From Phycisphaerales bacterium (GTDB lineage: Bacteria; Planctomycetota; Phycisphaerae; Tepidisphaerales; Tepidisphaeraceae), in contig JADLBV010000086.1 in the NCBI GenBank assembly GCA_020847545.1, forward strand, positions 1 to 46,669: a DNA stretch of 46,669 nucleotides, written 5' to 3'. The notes under the pieces are model-generated. The model was not told where the DNA came from, made no database searches, and was given only the letters and a program-made list of their open reading frames with translations. This document shows, one piece after another, positions 8,422 through 17,222 of this stretch (the first letter of the stretch is position 1; each line of letters opens with the position of its first letter). The position numbers and the translations under genes are program-made.

Positions 8422-11118
8422 ATGTTCGCCGTCATCAGCCAGCAACAGACCAAACCCCTCGCCGCGGTTGCACGAAAGCTCCGTCGGGGCGTCTGGGCGT
8501 TGGCCGATCAGATGCTGCTGAGCGGCAGCAACTTCATCACCATGGTGCTGGTGGCGCGCGGCCTGACGCGATTTGAATTCGGCGAGTTTACGCTCATTTA
8601 TTCGGTGCTGCTTTTCACCAATCTCGGACAGGCGACGCTGATTACCCAGCCGCACAACGTGCTGGCGTCAACGCGGGGTGGGGATGATTACCGCCGATTC
8701 ACTTCCGCCTCAGGCGCGGGGCAAATGGTGTTTGTACTCCTCGTGGCGCTGCTGACGCTGGTCGCCGCGGGGGTGGGATGGTCGCTGGGGTGGTCGGCCG
8801 CCGGGTTGCTGGCGGCATTGGCCCCCTGCATCATCGCGTGGCAGTCGCAGGAATTTGTCCGCCGGGTGCTTTATACCGAAGGTCGCACCGCCGCCGCGTT
8901 TTGCAATGACCTGCTCAGTTATGGCGCTCAGGCGTTGATCATCGGCCTGCTCTGGCATGCGGAGGAACTGACCCCACTGCGGGCGTTGTATGTTCTGGCC
9001 GCCACTTCGGCCTTTGCAGCGTTGGTGGGGTTGTGGCAGATTCGCAAAAGTCTGGCCCGCGATTGGAAATGGTCATCCCTGTGGGAAAATTGGAACTTCG
9101 GCAAATGGTTGCTGGGGGCCGAGATGCTCCAGTGGCTCTCCTCGGTTCAATGGTATTTGTTCATCGCCGCCGCCATGTTGGGTGTGACCGCCACCGCCAT
9201 GCTCAAGGCCGCCGCGGTGATCTTCGGCCCAACCCGCGTGCTGATTTCATTCCTGGACACTATCCTGCCGATACGGTTTTCCAAATCACTCGCCCACGGC
9301 GGGCCGGAGGCGATGAATCGCCAGTATCGATTAACGTTTCTACTGGTGACACCGATGCTGGCGGCCTATTGCGGGCTGGTGGCCTTGTTTGCCGGGCCGT
9401 TGTTGCGGATCACCTATGGCAGGCAATATGCCGATGACGCCGCGATTTTGGCGTTGTACGCGATGGCGGTCTTTCCCGCCTATGTGTCGCGAGTCACCTA
9501 TGCCGCGCTGGCGGCCCGGCGGCAGACCAAATACATCTTCATGGCCTATGTCTATACCGCCATGTTCACGGTGGGGCTGGGGTGGGCGCTGCTGCACTGG
9601 ATGGGCGTCAATGGTACATTTGTTGGTCTGACATTGACGGCGTTGATGGTCAACTGCCATTTCTGGATGACCTATCGACGCCGCCGCCATGAAAACAACC
9701 CGTCGGCACAATTGGCCGGCGAATCAATCAAAACCAAGTCCGAAGGAGAAGTCATGGAACACACCAACAACGGCTCAGCGCCCGCCGATTTTGGCGAACG
9801 CCCGGCCGCGCCCACCGCCGCGGTCGCGGTGCTGCGGTTTTTTGAACTGCTCGAACGCCACGGCGTGCCGTATTGCATCCTCGACAGCTATGAAGGGATC
9901 GGCAAACAGGCGCCATCGGGCGACATCGACTGCGTGATCCCCGCATCCTATCTGCCGCGACGATTGGCGGCGCTGGTCGGCGCCAATCGCAATTTCATCG
10001 GGGCCGACCTGGTTCAATGGCACGATTCCAACTACATCGTGCTGGCCTCGCAGGATGAATCGGGCAAGCCCTGGTTTGTGCGCATCGATGTTCATGCCGA
10101 CTACAACCGCGACGACCGTACGTTTTATTTCGGCGAGGAGGTTCTCTCCAGCCGTCAGCAGCACAACTCACTGTGGGTTCCCGCCGCCGGCCTTGAATTC
10201 GGGTGCTATCTGGTCAAAAAGGTCGCCAAAAATGCCCTGAACGAAGAGCAGGCCCGGCGGCTGAGCGATCTGTATCGAAGCAATCCGCAGGCCTGTCGTC
10301 AGCAGGTGGATCGATTCTGGAACGGCAGCGGCAAATTGATCACCGAGGCCGCCGACACCGGCGATTGGAGTCAGGTCATCAGCAATCTGCCCCGACTCCG
10401 CTCCGAAATGTTATTGCGGAGGCGTTCGCGGTTTTCCACGCGGTTGGGTGAATTTGGCCGAAAGATTCGCCGGTGGATTCGACCTCACAGCGGCCTGCAT
10501 GTGGTGTTGCTCGGCCCCGATGGCGTCGGTAAATCCACCGTGCAGGATGCGGTTGAACAGGATTTGGCCCCCGCGTTTGGCGGGCGAATCTCCACCCGCA
10601 CATTCGCCCCCGGTTTGCTGGGCATGCGCCACATCAAGCCGGGCCAGCCGCACGGCCTGCCGCCGCGATCGATGCCGGCGGCCTACGCCAAAGCCGTCTA
10701 CTGGGGGATTTATTACAGCATCGGTTATTACTTTACCGTCTGGCCCGATCTGGCACGGTCGCGGATGGCGCTCAATCACCGTTATTTCGTCGATTCCATC
10801 GCCGATCCGAAGCGCTATCGTTACAAAGGCCCCATCTGGCTCCTGAAGCTGGTCTGGAAGGTGGCCGTCAAGCCGGATGTCATCATCCTGCTGGACGCCC
10901 CGGCCGAGGTGGTGCAGGCGCGGAAAAAGGAAGTCCCCTTCGAGGAGACCGCCCGCCAGCGCGGCGCGTATCGCTCGCTGGTTGAACCGATGCGCAACGG
11001 CCATGTCGTCGATGCCACCCAACCGGCCGACAAGGTCGTCTCGGATGTGGAAAAGATCATCCTCGATCACCTGGCAGTCCGCACGGCCCGTCGATTTGGC
11101 CTGAAAGGCGCCACATGA
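8422..11118 (+). CDS. Flippase fused to nucleotidyltransferase-like/P-loop kinase
   Basis: An 898-residue single frame holding two proteins. Residues 1 to about 430 are a polytopic MATE/Wzx-type polysaccharide flippase (LSGSNFITMVLVARGLTRFEFGEFTL near the start, about 12-14 hydrophobic segments). From residue 445 the protein is soluble. A nucleotidyltransferase-like domain (GDIDCVIPA and FVRIDVHADY carry the metal-binding Asp pattern) is followed by a thymidylate-kinase-like P-loop domain with Walker A GPDGVGKST near residue 700. No stop separates the halves, yet ATG codon 445 has its own strong ribosome-binding site. A stop-codon loss that fused two adjacent genes is the simplest reading, and both fused and free kinase may be made. 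The kinase substrate is unknown. It overlaps the next gene by ATGA. Confidence 0.85.
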   Translation: MFAVISQQQTKPLAAVARKLRRGVWALADQMLLSGSNFITMVLVARGLTRFEFGEFTLIYSVLLFTNLGQATLITQPHNVLASTRGGDDYRRFTSASGAGQMVFVLLVALLTLVAAGVGWSLGWSAAGLLAALAPCIIAWQSQEFVRRVLYTEGRTAAAFCNDLLSYGAQALIIGLLWHAEELTPLRALYVLAATSAFAALVGLWQIRKSLARDWKWSSLWENWNFGKWLLGAEMLQWLSSVQWYLFIAAAMLGVTATAMLKAAAVIFGPTRVLISFLDTILPIRFSKSLAHGGPEAMNRQYRLTFLLVTPMLAAYCGLVALFAGPLLRITYGRQYADDAAILALYAMAVFPAYVSRVTYAALAARRQTKYIFMAYVYTAMFTVGLGWALLHWMGVNGTFVGLTLTALMVNCHFWMTYRRRRHENNPSAQLAGESIKTKSEGEVMEHTNNGSAPADFGERPAAPTAAVAVLRFFELLERHGVPYCILDSYEGIGKQAPSGDIDCVIPASYLPRRLAALVGANRNFIGADLVQWHDSNYIVLASQDESGKPWFVRIDVHADYNRDDRTFYFGEEVLSSRQQHNSLWVPAAGLEFGCYLVKKVAKNALNEEQARRLSDLYRSNPQACRQQVDRFWNGSGKLITEAADTGDWSQVISNLPRLRSEMLLRRRSRFSTRLGEFGRKIRRWIRPHSGLHVVLLGPDGVGKSTVQDAVEQDLAPAFGGRISTRTFAPGLLGMRHIKPGQPHGLPPRSMPAAYAKAVYWGIYYSIGYYFTVWPDLARSRMALNHRYFVDSIADPKRYRYKGPIWLLKLVWKVAVKPDVIILLDAPAEVVQARKKEVPFEETARQRGAYRSLVEPMRNGHVVDATQPADKVVSDVEKIILDHLAVRTARRFGLKGAT
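9743..9756 (+). promoter_or_regulatory. Internal ribosome-binding site and start inside the flippase-kinase frame
   Basis: AAGGAG (9743-9748) sits 5 bases before an in-frame ATG (9754-9756), codon 445, exactly at the join between the membrane half and the soluble half. It would give a 454-residue free kinase protein. That it functions is inference. Confidence 0.6.
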
Positions 11119-12485
11119 CGCTCCCGCCCGCACTGACCTGGGCCTACCTGTTCGCGCCTGGCGCGGCCTTTGATTGCAAACAAGGTCCCGCATGGCTCGT
11201 TCAGGCCATTGCCAATCAGCCCAGGAATGCGGGCGATCCGATTCCGGTCATCTGTGGCGGGGAATCGAATCAAATGCCCGATTTGTCGGCCGCCCCCGCT
11301 CTGGTGGCGATCAATTGTCCAAAACTTTCCGAATCCACCCTTGGCCGGCAGGGTTTTGAATATGTTCGTCGATTCGCGGTGATTCCAAACCTGCAACATG
11401 CCCGCTGGTTTATCCCGCTGGACAATGCGGCCGTCGCCTCCGATGGATTTGCGCTCTACAAGCCTTCCAAACCCCTGTCGCGCTTCAAACATATGGCGGC
11501 CCGCCTCGCCGCCCGCGTGAATCTGCCCGGCTGGTATCAGGATCAGATTTGCATCGCACAGCGCAAGGCTCCGAAACTATATACGGTATTAAGCAATCTA
11601 TTTGACGGTCGGCCGGTTCGCATGGCGATCTCGGCCGGCGCACCCGAACCTTCGCGCAACCGCAAGCCTTCGATCATGATCTTCGACCCACAGGGTCAGG
11701 TGCTGGGATTTGCCAAACTTGGCCGCGAACCATCGGTGCGGCATCTGTTGCAGCACGAGGCAAAATTGCTTCGGGCATTGGCCGAGGTCAATGCGGATAC
11801 GCCGCGACTTTTATTTGCCGACGAGGTTCAGGGTTCGTTGCTGATGGTTCAAAGCCCGCTGAGTGGTCGATCCAGCAAGGCTAAATTGTCGGACGCCCAT
11901 CTGAATTTTCTGACCACGCTCCAGCGGCAGGAGCGCAAACCGGCCACGCAGGCCGACATGGTCCGCGAATTACCATCGCGATTGAGTGCGCTGAAAGTCC
12001 CGCATGACGATTTGGACGGGGCATTGGATGATATTTTGCCGGTGTTGGAGCGGATGACCATCCCCGCAACAATTGTTCATGGCGATTTTGGGCCGTGGAA
12101 TTTGCGCGCCAATGGCGGGCGGATTTTCGCGTATGACTGGGAGTATGGCCAGGTCGATGGCCTGCCGATGATCGACCAGTTTCACCACGTTCTATTTTGT
12201 GGATATCTGTTTTATCGATGGGACAGCCGACAGGGGTTTCGACATCTGCTGGAATTGTCCGCCTCGCGGCCACAGGGGTACACCCCGCGTCAGGCCCGCG
12301 CCTTGGCCACCATCTATCTGCTGGACATGCTCGCGAGATTGCTGGGTGAAGATTATGACCCGGCCGACCCGATGGTTGTCTGGTTCAGGGATATTCTGAC
12401 TCAACTGACCCCCATGGGGCGTTGGCCGGAGGGGGACCGGGAGTCGGTCTCGTGTGAACTGGAAAAGACGGGGGCGGGAACATGA
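11115..12485 (+). CDS. Aminoglycoside-phosphotransferase-like kinase in exopolysaccharide operon
   Basis: A 456-residue soluble protein. The C-terminal half has the APH/choline-kinase catalytic loop HGDFGPWN (His322, Asp324, Asn329) and a metal-binding DWE (Asp341). The N-terminal 200 residues are of unknown fold and lack a membrane segment. In polysaccharide clusters such kinases probably phosphorylate a sugar, polyol or choline-like substituent rather than an antibiotic, though the substrate here is unknown. It overlaps both neighbours by ATGA and so is co-translated with the fused flippase-kinase and the next glycosyltransferase. Its nearness to another small-molecule kinase suggests two phosphorylation steps in making a decorated sugar. 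Confidence 0.8.
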   Translation: MTLPPALTWAYLFAPGAAFDCKQGPAWLVQAIANQPRNAGDPIPVICGGESNQMPDLSAAPALVAINCPKLSESTLGRQGFEYVRRFAVIPNLQHARWFIPLDNAAVASDGFALYKPSKPLSRFKHMAARLAARVNLPGWYQDQICIAQRKAPKLYTVLSNLFDGRPVRMAISAGAPEPSRNRKPSIMIFDPQGQVLGFAKLGREPSVRHLLQHEAKLLRALAEVNADTPRLLFADEVQGSLLMVQSPLSGRSSKAKLSDAHLNFLTTLQRQERKPATQADMVRELPSRLSALKVPHDDLDGALDDILPVLERMTIPATIVHGDFGPWNLRANGGRIFAYDWEYGQVDGLPMIDQFHHVLFCGYLFYRWDSRQGFRHLLELSASRPQGYTPRQARALATIYLLDMLARLLGEDYDPADPMVVWFRDILTQLTPMGRWPEGDRESVSCELEKTGAGT

Positions 12486-13705
12486 CCAGCCAGGCGATAT
12501 TATTGATGCCCATGCCGACGAGCGCATTGCCCAAAAAAGCATCCGTGGTGGTCTTGACCATGATGCGGCCGGCCGGCAATACGGGCGTGCAAACCCACAC
12601 TCGGGTGTTGTTGGATGGGCTTGCCGAACGAGGGATTGACGCACCCCTGATTACCCCCTTTTCCGGTAGGAAATGGTGGAAAGGCGTCTTTGCCATTCGT
12701 CGGCTGGTGCTGGATTTTGTGAATCGCAACTGGGCGCTGCGCTGGTATCGGCCCTGGCATTTTGTCGCGGTGAAACAGGGTTTTTTAAGCCATGCCAGAT
12801 CTCAGCCGGTGACGCATGTGGTGGCGACCTGTCCATTGAGCGCGCGGGCGGCATTGGAAGTTCGCCGGCAGTTGGGGCGTGATTTTGAAGTTTCGATGGT
12901 TTGCCATTTTGCCTACAGCCACGCCCGCGAGGCGCTGGACAATGGGCAGTTGAACGACCCCAATACCGCCGGCCGGATCGAACAACAGGAGGCGGATGTT
13001 TTTCAGGCCGTGGACCGGGTCATTTATGTCTCCAATTCCGCACGCAAGTCGTTGGAAGAGGCGCGGAACATCAGGCCAAAGCGGTCGGTGGTGATCTGGA
13101 ACGGCCTTGCCGATGACAACCGGCCGGCGGCGGTTGATCGACGGTCTTTGGGATTGACGGATCAGGATTTGGTTTTATTGATGGTCGGTTCGCTGGAGCG
13201 TCGAAAAAACCAGATGGCGCTGGTCGATCTGTTCGCGCGGATCGCCAAGGAATTTGATCATGCCAAACTGGTGCTGGTGGGAGAGGGGCCGGATCGGGCC
13301 GCGCTGCGTCGGCGGGCGCATCAACTGGGGATCGAACATCGCGTGAAACTGCTCGGCCAGCGCGGCGATGTGCCGGCGCTGCTGGCGATGTGTGATTTGT
13401 ATATTCATTATTCACTGGTGGAATCCTTCGGGTTGGCCTTGCTGGAATCGGCGCGGGCGGGGGTGGCATCGGCGGCGTTGCCATCGGGGGGTGTGCCGGA
13501 GGTTCAGGCGATTTTACAGGGTGGTGTGCTGCTGCATCCGAGCGATGAAAATGCTTCGATGCAGATTCTTCGGCCGGTTTTGGGCGATGCGGCATTGCGG
13601 GCGGACCTGGGTCGGCGTGGGCGGGAACATTTTCAACGGTTTTTCACCCGCGAGTCGATGGTGGAATCGTATCTGCGTGAATTGGGACTTGTCGCGGCGG
13701 AATAA
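12482..13705 (+). CDS. Glycosyltransferase family 4 (GT-B fold)
   Basis: A 407-residue cytoplasmic glycosyltransferase. The N-terminal Rossmann half shows RPAGNTGVQTHTR, the Gly-rich loop typical of GT4 acceptor-side binding. The C-terminal half contains LMVGSLERRKNQ, LVLVGEGPDRAAL and VESFGLALLESARAG, the E-x7-E nucleotide-sugar motif. It adds one sugar to the lipid-linked repeat unit; donor and linkage cannot be read from sequence. ATGA overlap with the kinase upstream and TAATG overlap with the polymerase downstream place it firmly in the operon. Confidence 0.9.
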   Translation: MTSQAILLMPMPTSALPKKASVVVLTMMRPAGNTGVQTHTRVLLDGLAERGIDAPLITPFSGRKWWKGVFAIRRLVLDFVNRNWALRWYRPWHFVAVKQGFLSHARSQPVTHVVATCPLSARAALEVRRQLGRDFEVSMVCHFAYSHAREALDNGQLNDPNTAGRIEQQEADVFQAVDRVIYVSNSARKSLEEARNIRPKRSVVIWNGLADDNRPAAVDRRSLGLTDQDLVLLMVGSLERRKNQMALVDLFARIAKEFDHAKLVLVGEGPDRAALRRRAHQLGIEHRVKLLGQRGDVPALLAMCDLYIHYSLVESFGLALLESARAGVASAALPSGGVPEVQAILQGGVLLHPSDENASMQILRPVLGDAALRADLGRRGREHFQRFFTRESMVESYLRELGLVAAE

Positions 13706-15090
13706 TGCGAGGAATTGAACTGCAAAAATTCTGGTTGCGCGCCTTGGTGGTGTTGCTGGGGGGATATCTGGCGCTGGACAAAGGGTTTGCGTACCTTGGG
13801 GCCGGGCCGGTGTATGTGGGCGAGATTGTGCTGGGATTGGGTGTGATGGCGGTGCTGGTTGGCGGCGGGATCAAGCTGATCAAGGATCAGGCGGTTGTTT
13901 GGATCTGGGGATTGCTGGCGGTCGATGGGCTGATTTGCACGCTTCCATATCTGAAACAATACGGCATTTTGTCGTTGCGCGATGCGACGTTGTGGGGTTA
14001 TGGGTTGTACGCGTTGATGACGGCGATCTGTCTGCTGCATTGCGGGTGGGTGGTGAAGGCGGTGAAGTTGTATGGGCGGTTGCTGCCGGCCGTGCTGATG
14101 TGGCTGCCGGCGGGGTATTTGCTGCAACGGGTGTTGGGGGAGGCGATTCCCAATATTCCGGGGACGAATGAACGGCTGATACAGTTGAAACCGGGCGACA
14201 CGGCCGTTCATCTGGCCGGGGCGGCGGCGTTCATGGCATTGGGGCTGCATCAGGTATTGCGGCCGAAAATGGGCGGTTTTCAACGACTGATGCGCGACTG
14301 GTGGTGGTGGATCATCTGGTCGGTGGGTGTGGTGATGGCCGCCTCCGCCAATCGGGGGGGGATGCTGTCGATCTTCGCCGCGGCGGGCGTGGTGATGGCA
14401 TTGCGGCCGCGCAGCGCCGGGCATTGGGGCAAGGCGGCGGCGCTGGTGCTGATGGGGATCTGCGTCGCGATTTTCATTGATTTGAAAATCGAGATGAATC
14501 GCCGTGAAGTGTCGGCCCAGCAATTGATCTCCAACGTGACGAGTATTTTTGAGAAGTCCAACCGGGGGGACCTGGATGATACGAAGCAATGGCGGTTGAA
14601 CTGGTGGAATGAGATCATCGACTACACCTTCGGCGGAAAATATTTCTGGACCGGCAAGGGGTATGGCGTGAATCTGGCGCTGGATGATGGGTTTCTGGGG
14701 GGCGAGAAGGGGGCGCCGCTGCGCAGTCCGCACAGCGCGCACATGACGATTCTGGCAAGGTCGGGTGTGCCGGGGTTGGTGCTGTGGGCGCTGTTGCAGT
14801 TGACGTTCGCGGCCGGGATGCTGCATGGAAATTGGCGGGCGCGCAAGGCCGGGCAGGAATGGTGGGCCAGGGTCGATGCGTGGGTGCTGGCGTATTGGAT
14901 CGCCTTTAACGTCAACGCGAGTTTCGATGTATATCTGGAAGGCCCGCAGGCGGGAATCTGGTTCTGGTCCTGGATCGGCTTCGGCATGGCCGTCCTGGCG
15001 GCGCAGAAATGGGATTTGAAGCATCAAAAGATCGAACGGCGAAAAGAGGTTGAAGTTGCGCGTCGCGAGATGGAGATGGTTGGATCGTAG
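13705..15090 (+). CDS. O-antigen ligase/polymerase family membrane protein (Wzy-like)
   Basis: A 461-residue polytopic membrane protein with roughly 10-12 hydrophobic segments and a large extracytoplasmic loop (about residues 265-340) before SPHSAHMTILARSGVPG. An H-containing motif of this kind is typical of the O-antigen ligase/Wzy superfamily. In this operon it probably polymerises the undecaprenyl-linked repeat units after flipping. The family label covers both ligases and polymerases; polymerase is preferred because a Wzx-type flippase and Wzc-like co-polymerase are present. It starts with TAATG overlap and ends 6 bases before the next gene. Confidence 0.85.
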   Translation: MRGIELQKFWLRALVVLLGGYLALDKGFAYLGAGPVYVGEIVLGLGVMAVLVGGGIKLIKDQAVVWIWGLLAVDGLICTLPYLKQYGILSLRDATLWGYGLYALMTAICLLHCGWVVKAVKLYGRLLPAVLMWLPAGYLLQRVLGEAIPNIPGTNERLIQLKPGDTAVHLAGAAAFMALGLHQVLRPKMGGFQRLMRDWWWWIIWSVGVVMAASANRGGMLSIFAAAGVVMALRPRSAGHWGKAAALVLMGICVAIFIDLKIEMNRREVSAQQLISNVTSIFEKSNRGDLDDTKQWRLNWWNEIIDYTFGGKYFWTGKGYGVNLALDDGFLGGEKGAPLRSPHSAHMTILARSGVPGLVLWALLQLTFAAGMLHGNWRARKAGQEWWARVDAWVLAYWIAFNVNASFDVYLEGPQAGIWFWSWIGFGMAVLAAQKWDLKHQKIERRKEVEVARREMEMVGS

Positions 15091-15096
15091 GATGTC

Positions 15097-16332
15097 ATGC
15101 GGATTTTGATGGTGCATAATTTCTATCGCGAGGCGGGGGGGGAGGATGTGGTCTTCGCCGCCGAGGGGGCGTTGTTGGAATCGCACGGCCAGGAAGTGGA
15201 ACGGCTGACGTTTGACAATGATGAAATTCCCGATCGGCGCGGGATTTGGGGTTCGGCGAAGTTGGCCGGCCGGACGATCTGGTCGACATCGGCGGCAAAA
15301 AGGGTTCGGCAGGCGGTACAGCAATTTCGCCCGCGGGTGGTTCATTTTCACAACACCTTTCCGCTGATTTCCCCCTCGGCCTATTCGGCGTGCCGGGCGG
15401 AGGGGGCGGCGGTGGTGCAGACGTTGCACAATTACCGGCTGATGTGCATCAACGCGCTGTTGTTTCGCGATGGGGGTGTGTGCGAGGATTGTGTGGGGCA
15501 TGGGCCTTGGGCGGGGGTGAAGCATGGGTGTTATCGCTCATCGCGGGCGCAATCGGCGGTGGTGGCGGCGATGCTGTCGGCCCATCGCATCCGCCGGACG
15601 TGGAACAACGATGTGGATTTGTATTTCGCGCCCACCGAGTTTGCCCGCGACAAGTTCATTCAGGGGGGTTTGCCGGCCGACAAGATCATCGTCAAACCGA
15701 ATTTTCTGGAGCCGAACCCCGGACCAAAGTCCCATGCGGGGGATTATTTTCTATTTGTCGGCCGGCTGACGCGCGACAAGGGGGTGGAGTTTCTGCTGCG
15801 GACATGGATGGAACACAAATTACAGCAGCCGCTGCACATTGTGGGAGATGGTCCGCTGGCGGATGCGGTTCGCGAGGCGGCGGGAAAATGCCCCGCCATC
15901 CGCTATCTGGGGCCGATGGACCGCAAGGGTGTGATCGAACAGATGCACCGGGCGCGGGCGTGCATCTTCGCCTCGCAGCTTTACGAGACATTCGGGATGG
16001 TGGCGCTGGAATCCATGGCGTGCGCCCTCCCGGTGCTGGCGACCAAGGCCGGCGCCACCGCGACAATCATCAACGATGGCCGCACCGGATTGCTGTTCGA
16101 CCCCTCCTCCCCCCAGGATCTCGCGGCCAAAGTCAACCATGCCTGGGACCACCCCGATGAGATGATGGAACACGGAAAAAGGGGTCAGGAAGATTATCTG
16201 CGGCGGTTTACAGGCTCGCGGAATTTTCAGATGATGATGGCCGGATATGAACGGGCGATCGTGGCCGGTTGCGATCCGGACCAAAACAGCTATCGTCCTA
16301 CGGCGTTGATGGGAGGGATCACGGAGGCATGA
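15097..16332 (+). CDS. Glycosyltransferase family 4 (GT-B fold)
   Basis: A 411-residue glycosyltransferase. It begins MRILMVHNFYREAGGEDVV, a classic GT4 opening, and includes FHNTFPLISPSAY and a cysteine-bearing insert LFRDGGVCEDCVGHGPW seen in one GT4 subgroup. The C-terminal half has FLFVGRLTRDKGVEFLL, IVGDGPLADAV and ETFGMVALESMACALPV, the nucleotide-sugar E-x7-E motif. Sugar and linkage are unknown. It is second to last in the operon, and its TGA shares bases with the start of the deacetylase. Confidence 0.9.
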   Translation: MRILMVHNFYREAGGEDVVFAAEGALLESHGQEVERLTFDNDEIPDRRGIWGSAKLAGRTIWSTSAAKRVRQAVQQFRPRVVHFHNTFPLISPSAYSACRAEGAAVVQTLHNYRLMCINALLFRDGGVCEDCVGHGPWAGVKHGCYRSSRAQSAVVAAMLSAHRIRRTWNNDVDLYFAPTEFARDKFIQGGLPADKIIVKPNFLEPNPGPKSHAGDYFLFVGRLTRDKGVEFLLRTWMEHKLQQPLHIVGDGPLADAVREAAGKCPAIRYLGPMDRKGVIEQMHRARACIFASQLYETFGMVALESMACALPVLATKAGATATIINDGRTGLLFDPSSPQDLAAKVNHAWDHPDEMMEHGKRGQEDYLRRFTGSRNFQMMMAGYERAIVAGCDPDQNSYRPTALMGGITEA

Positions 16333-17126
16333 TGGGTGCGACGGGGTGCATGACGTTCAGTTGGGATGATGGGCATCCATCGGACATGCGTGTTGGGGAA
16401 TTGCTGGATCGACATGGATTAAACGGCACATTTTATATTCCGATGCTGGCGCGCACCGGCACAATGTCGGTTGGCCGACTGCGCGATTTATCCCGCCGAT
16501 TTGAAATGGGTGGCCACACGCTGCATCACCTGTCGCTGACAAAGTTGAGCAACCCATTGGCCGAATCGGAAATCCACGATGGCAAAACATGGATGGAACA
16601 GGTCACCGGCCAAACTTGTTCGATGTTCTGCCCGCCGGCCGGCCAATATGAGCGAAAACATCTTCGGATGATCGCCAAAGCGGGATTCATCGGCGTGCGC
16701 ACGATCGAGCTGTTGTCGCTGGGATATCCCCGCCGGGCGTGCGGCCTGGCGATCATGCCAACCACGATCCAGGCCAAGGATCACGCCCCGACGACGATCA
16801 TCAAACACCTGCTGAAGCGCATCTCGCTGCGCGGGTTGTGGTCCTATATCGTGCGGGGCGGTGTCGCGGGTCAATGGGAGCCGCTTGCCCGGCGGATGCT
16901 GGAGCGCACGGCACAAATCGGCGGCGTGTTTCATCTCTGGGGCCACTCGTGGGAATTGGAGAGCGAAGAACAGTGGTCCCGATTGGAGCGAATCCTGCAA
17001 CTCATGGGCCAGATGAAAGGCCAACTCCCCTGCCTGAGCAACGGCGAAATCTGCCGACGTTGGGGCGCATCATCAGAGACATTGCGTAACAGCCAAAATC
17101 TCACACGGTTCGCCCCGCCCGCCTGA
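16332..17126 (+). CDS. Polysaccharide deacetylase (NodB/CE4 family)
   Basis: A protein of about 264 residues. CE4 motifs are visible: SWDDG (catalytic base and metal Asp), GGHTLHHLSL (H-x3-H metal ligands), FCPPAGQY (motif 3) and FHLWGHSWELE (motif 5). These enzymes remove N- or O-acetyl groups from glycans, here probably from the operon's polymer or precursor. There is no clear signal peptide, so it may act in the cytoplasm or leave by another route. Two adjacent ATGs at 16329 and 16332 are possible; 16332 sits 4 bases after GGAGG and is preferred. The frame extends further upstream into the previous gene, without support. It is the last gene of the operon. Confidence 0.85.
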   Translation: MGATGCMTFSWDDGHPSDMRVGELLDRHGLNGTFYIPMLARTGTMSVGRLRDLSRRFEMGGHTLHHLSLTKLSNPLAESEIHDGKTWMEQVTGQTCSMFCPPAGQYERKHLRMIAKAGFIGVRTIELLSLGYPRRACGLAIMPTTIQAKDHAPTTIIKHLLKRISLRGLWSYIVRGGVAGQWEPLARRMLERTAQIGGVFHLWGHSWELESEEQWSRLERILQLMGQMKGQLPCLSNGEICRRWGASSETLRNSQNLTRFAPPA

Positions 17127-17161
17127 GTGTGAATCACAAACAGCAAAGTCAGTAAAACCAG

Positions 17162-17196
17162 AAGGCACGGAGAACCCAATGGATTCTCCGTGCCTT
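17162..17196. terminator. Shared hairpin between convergent genes, possible bidirectional terminator
   Basis: AAGGCACGGAGAA (17162-17174) pairs perfectly with TTCTCCGTGCCTT (17184-17196) around a 9-base loop. It sits between the end of the exopolysaccharide operon and the convergent PA14 gene. T-runs are poor on both sides (GGTTTT when read on the minus strand), so efficiency is uncertain. Confidence 0.55.
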
Positions 17197-17222
17197 TGGA
17201 ACTCTGTGATGATCCAATCGCC

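Noticed and set aside
11115-12485. Antibiotic-resistance aminoglycoside phosphotransferase
   Set aside because: Only the kinase catalytic loop is shared; the N-terminal half and operon context point to polysaccharide synthesis.
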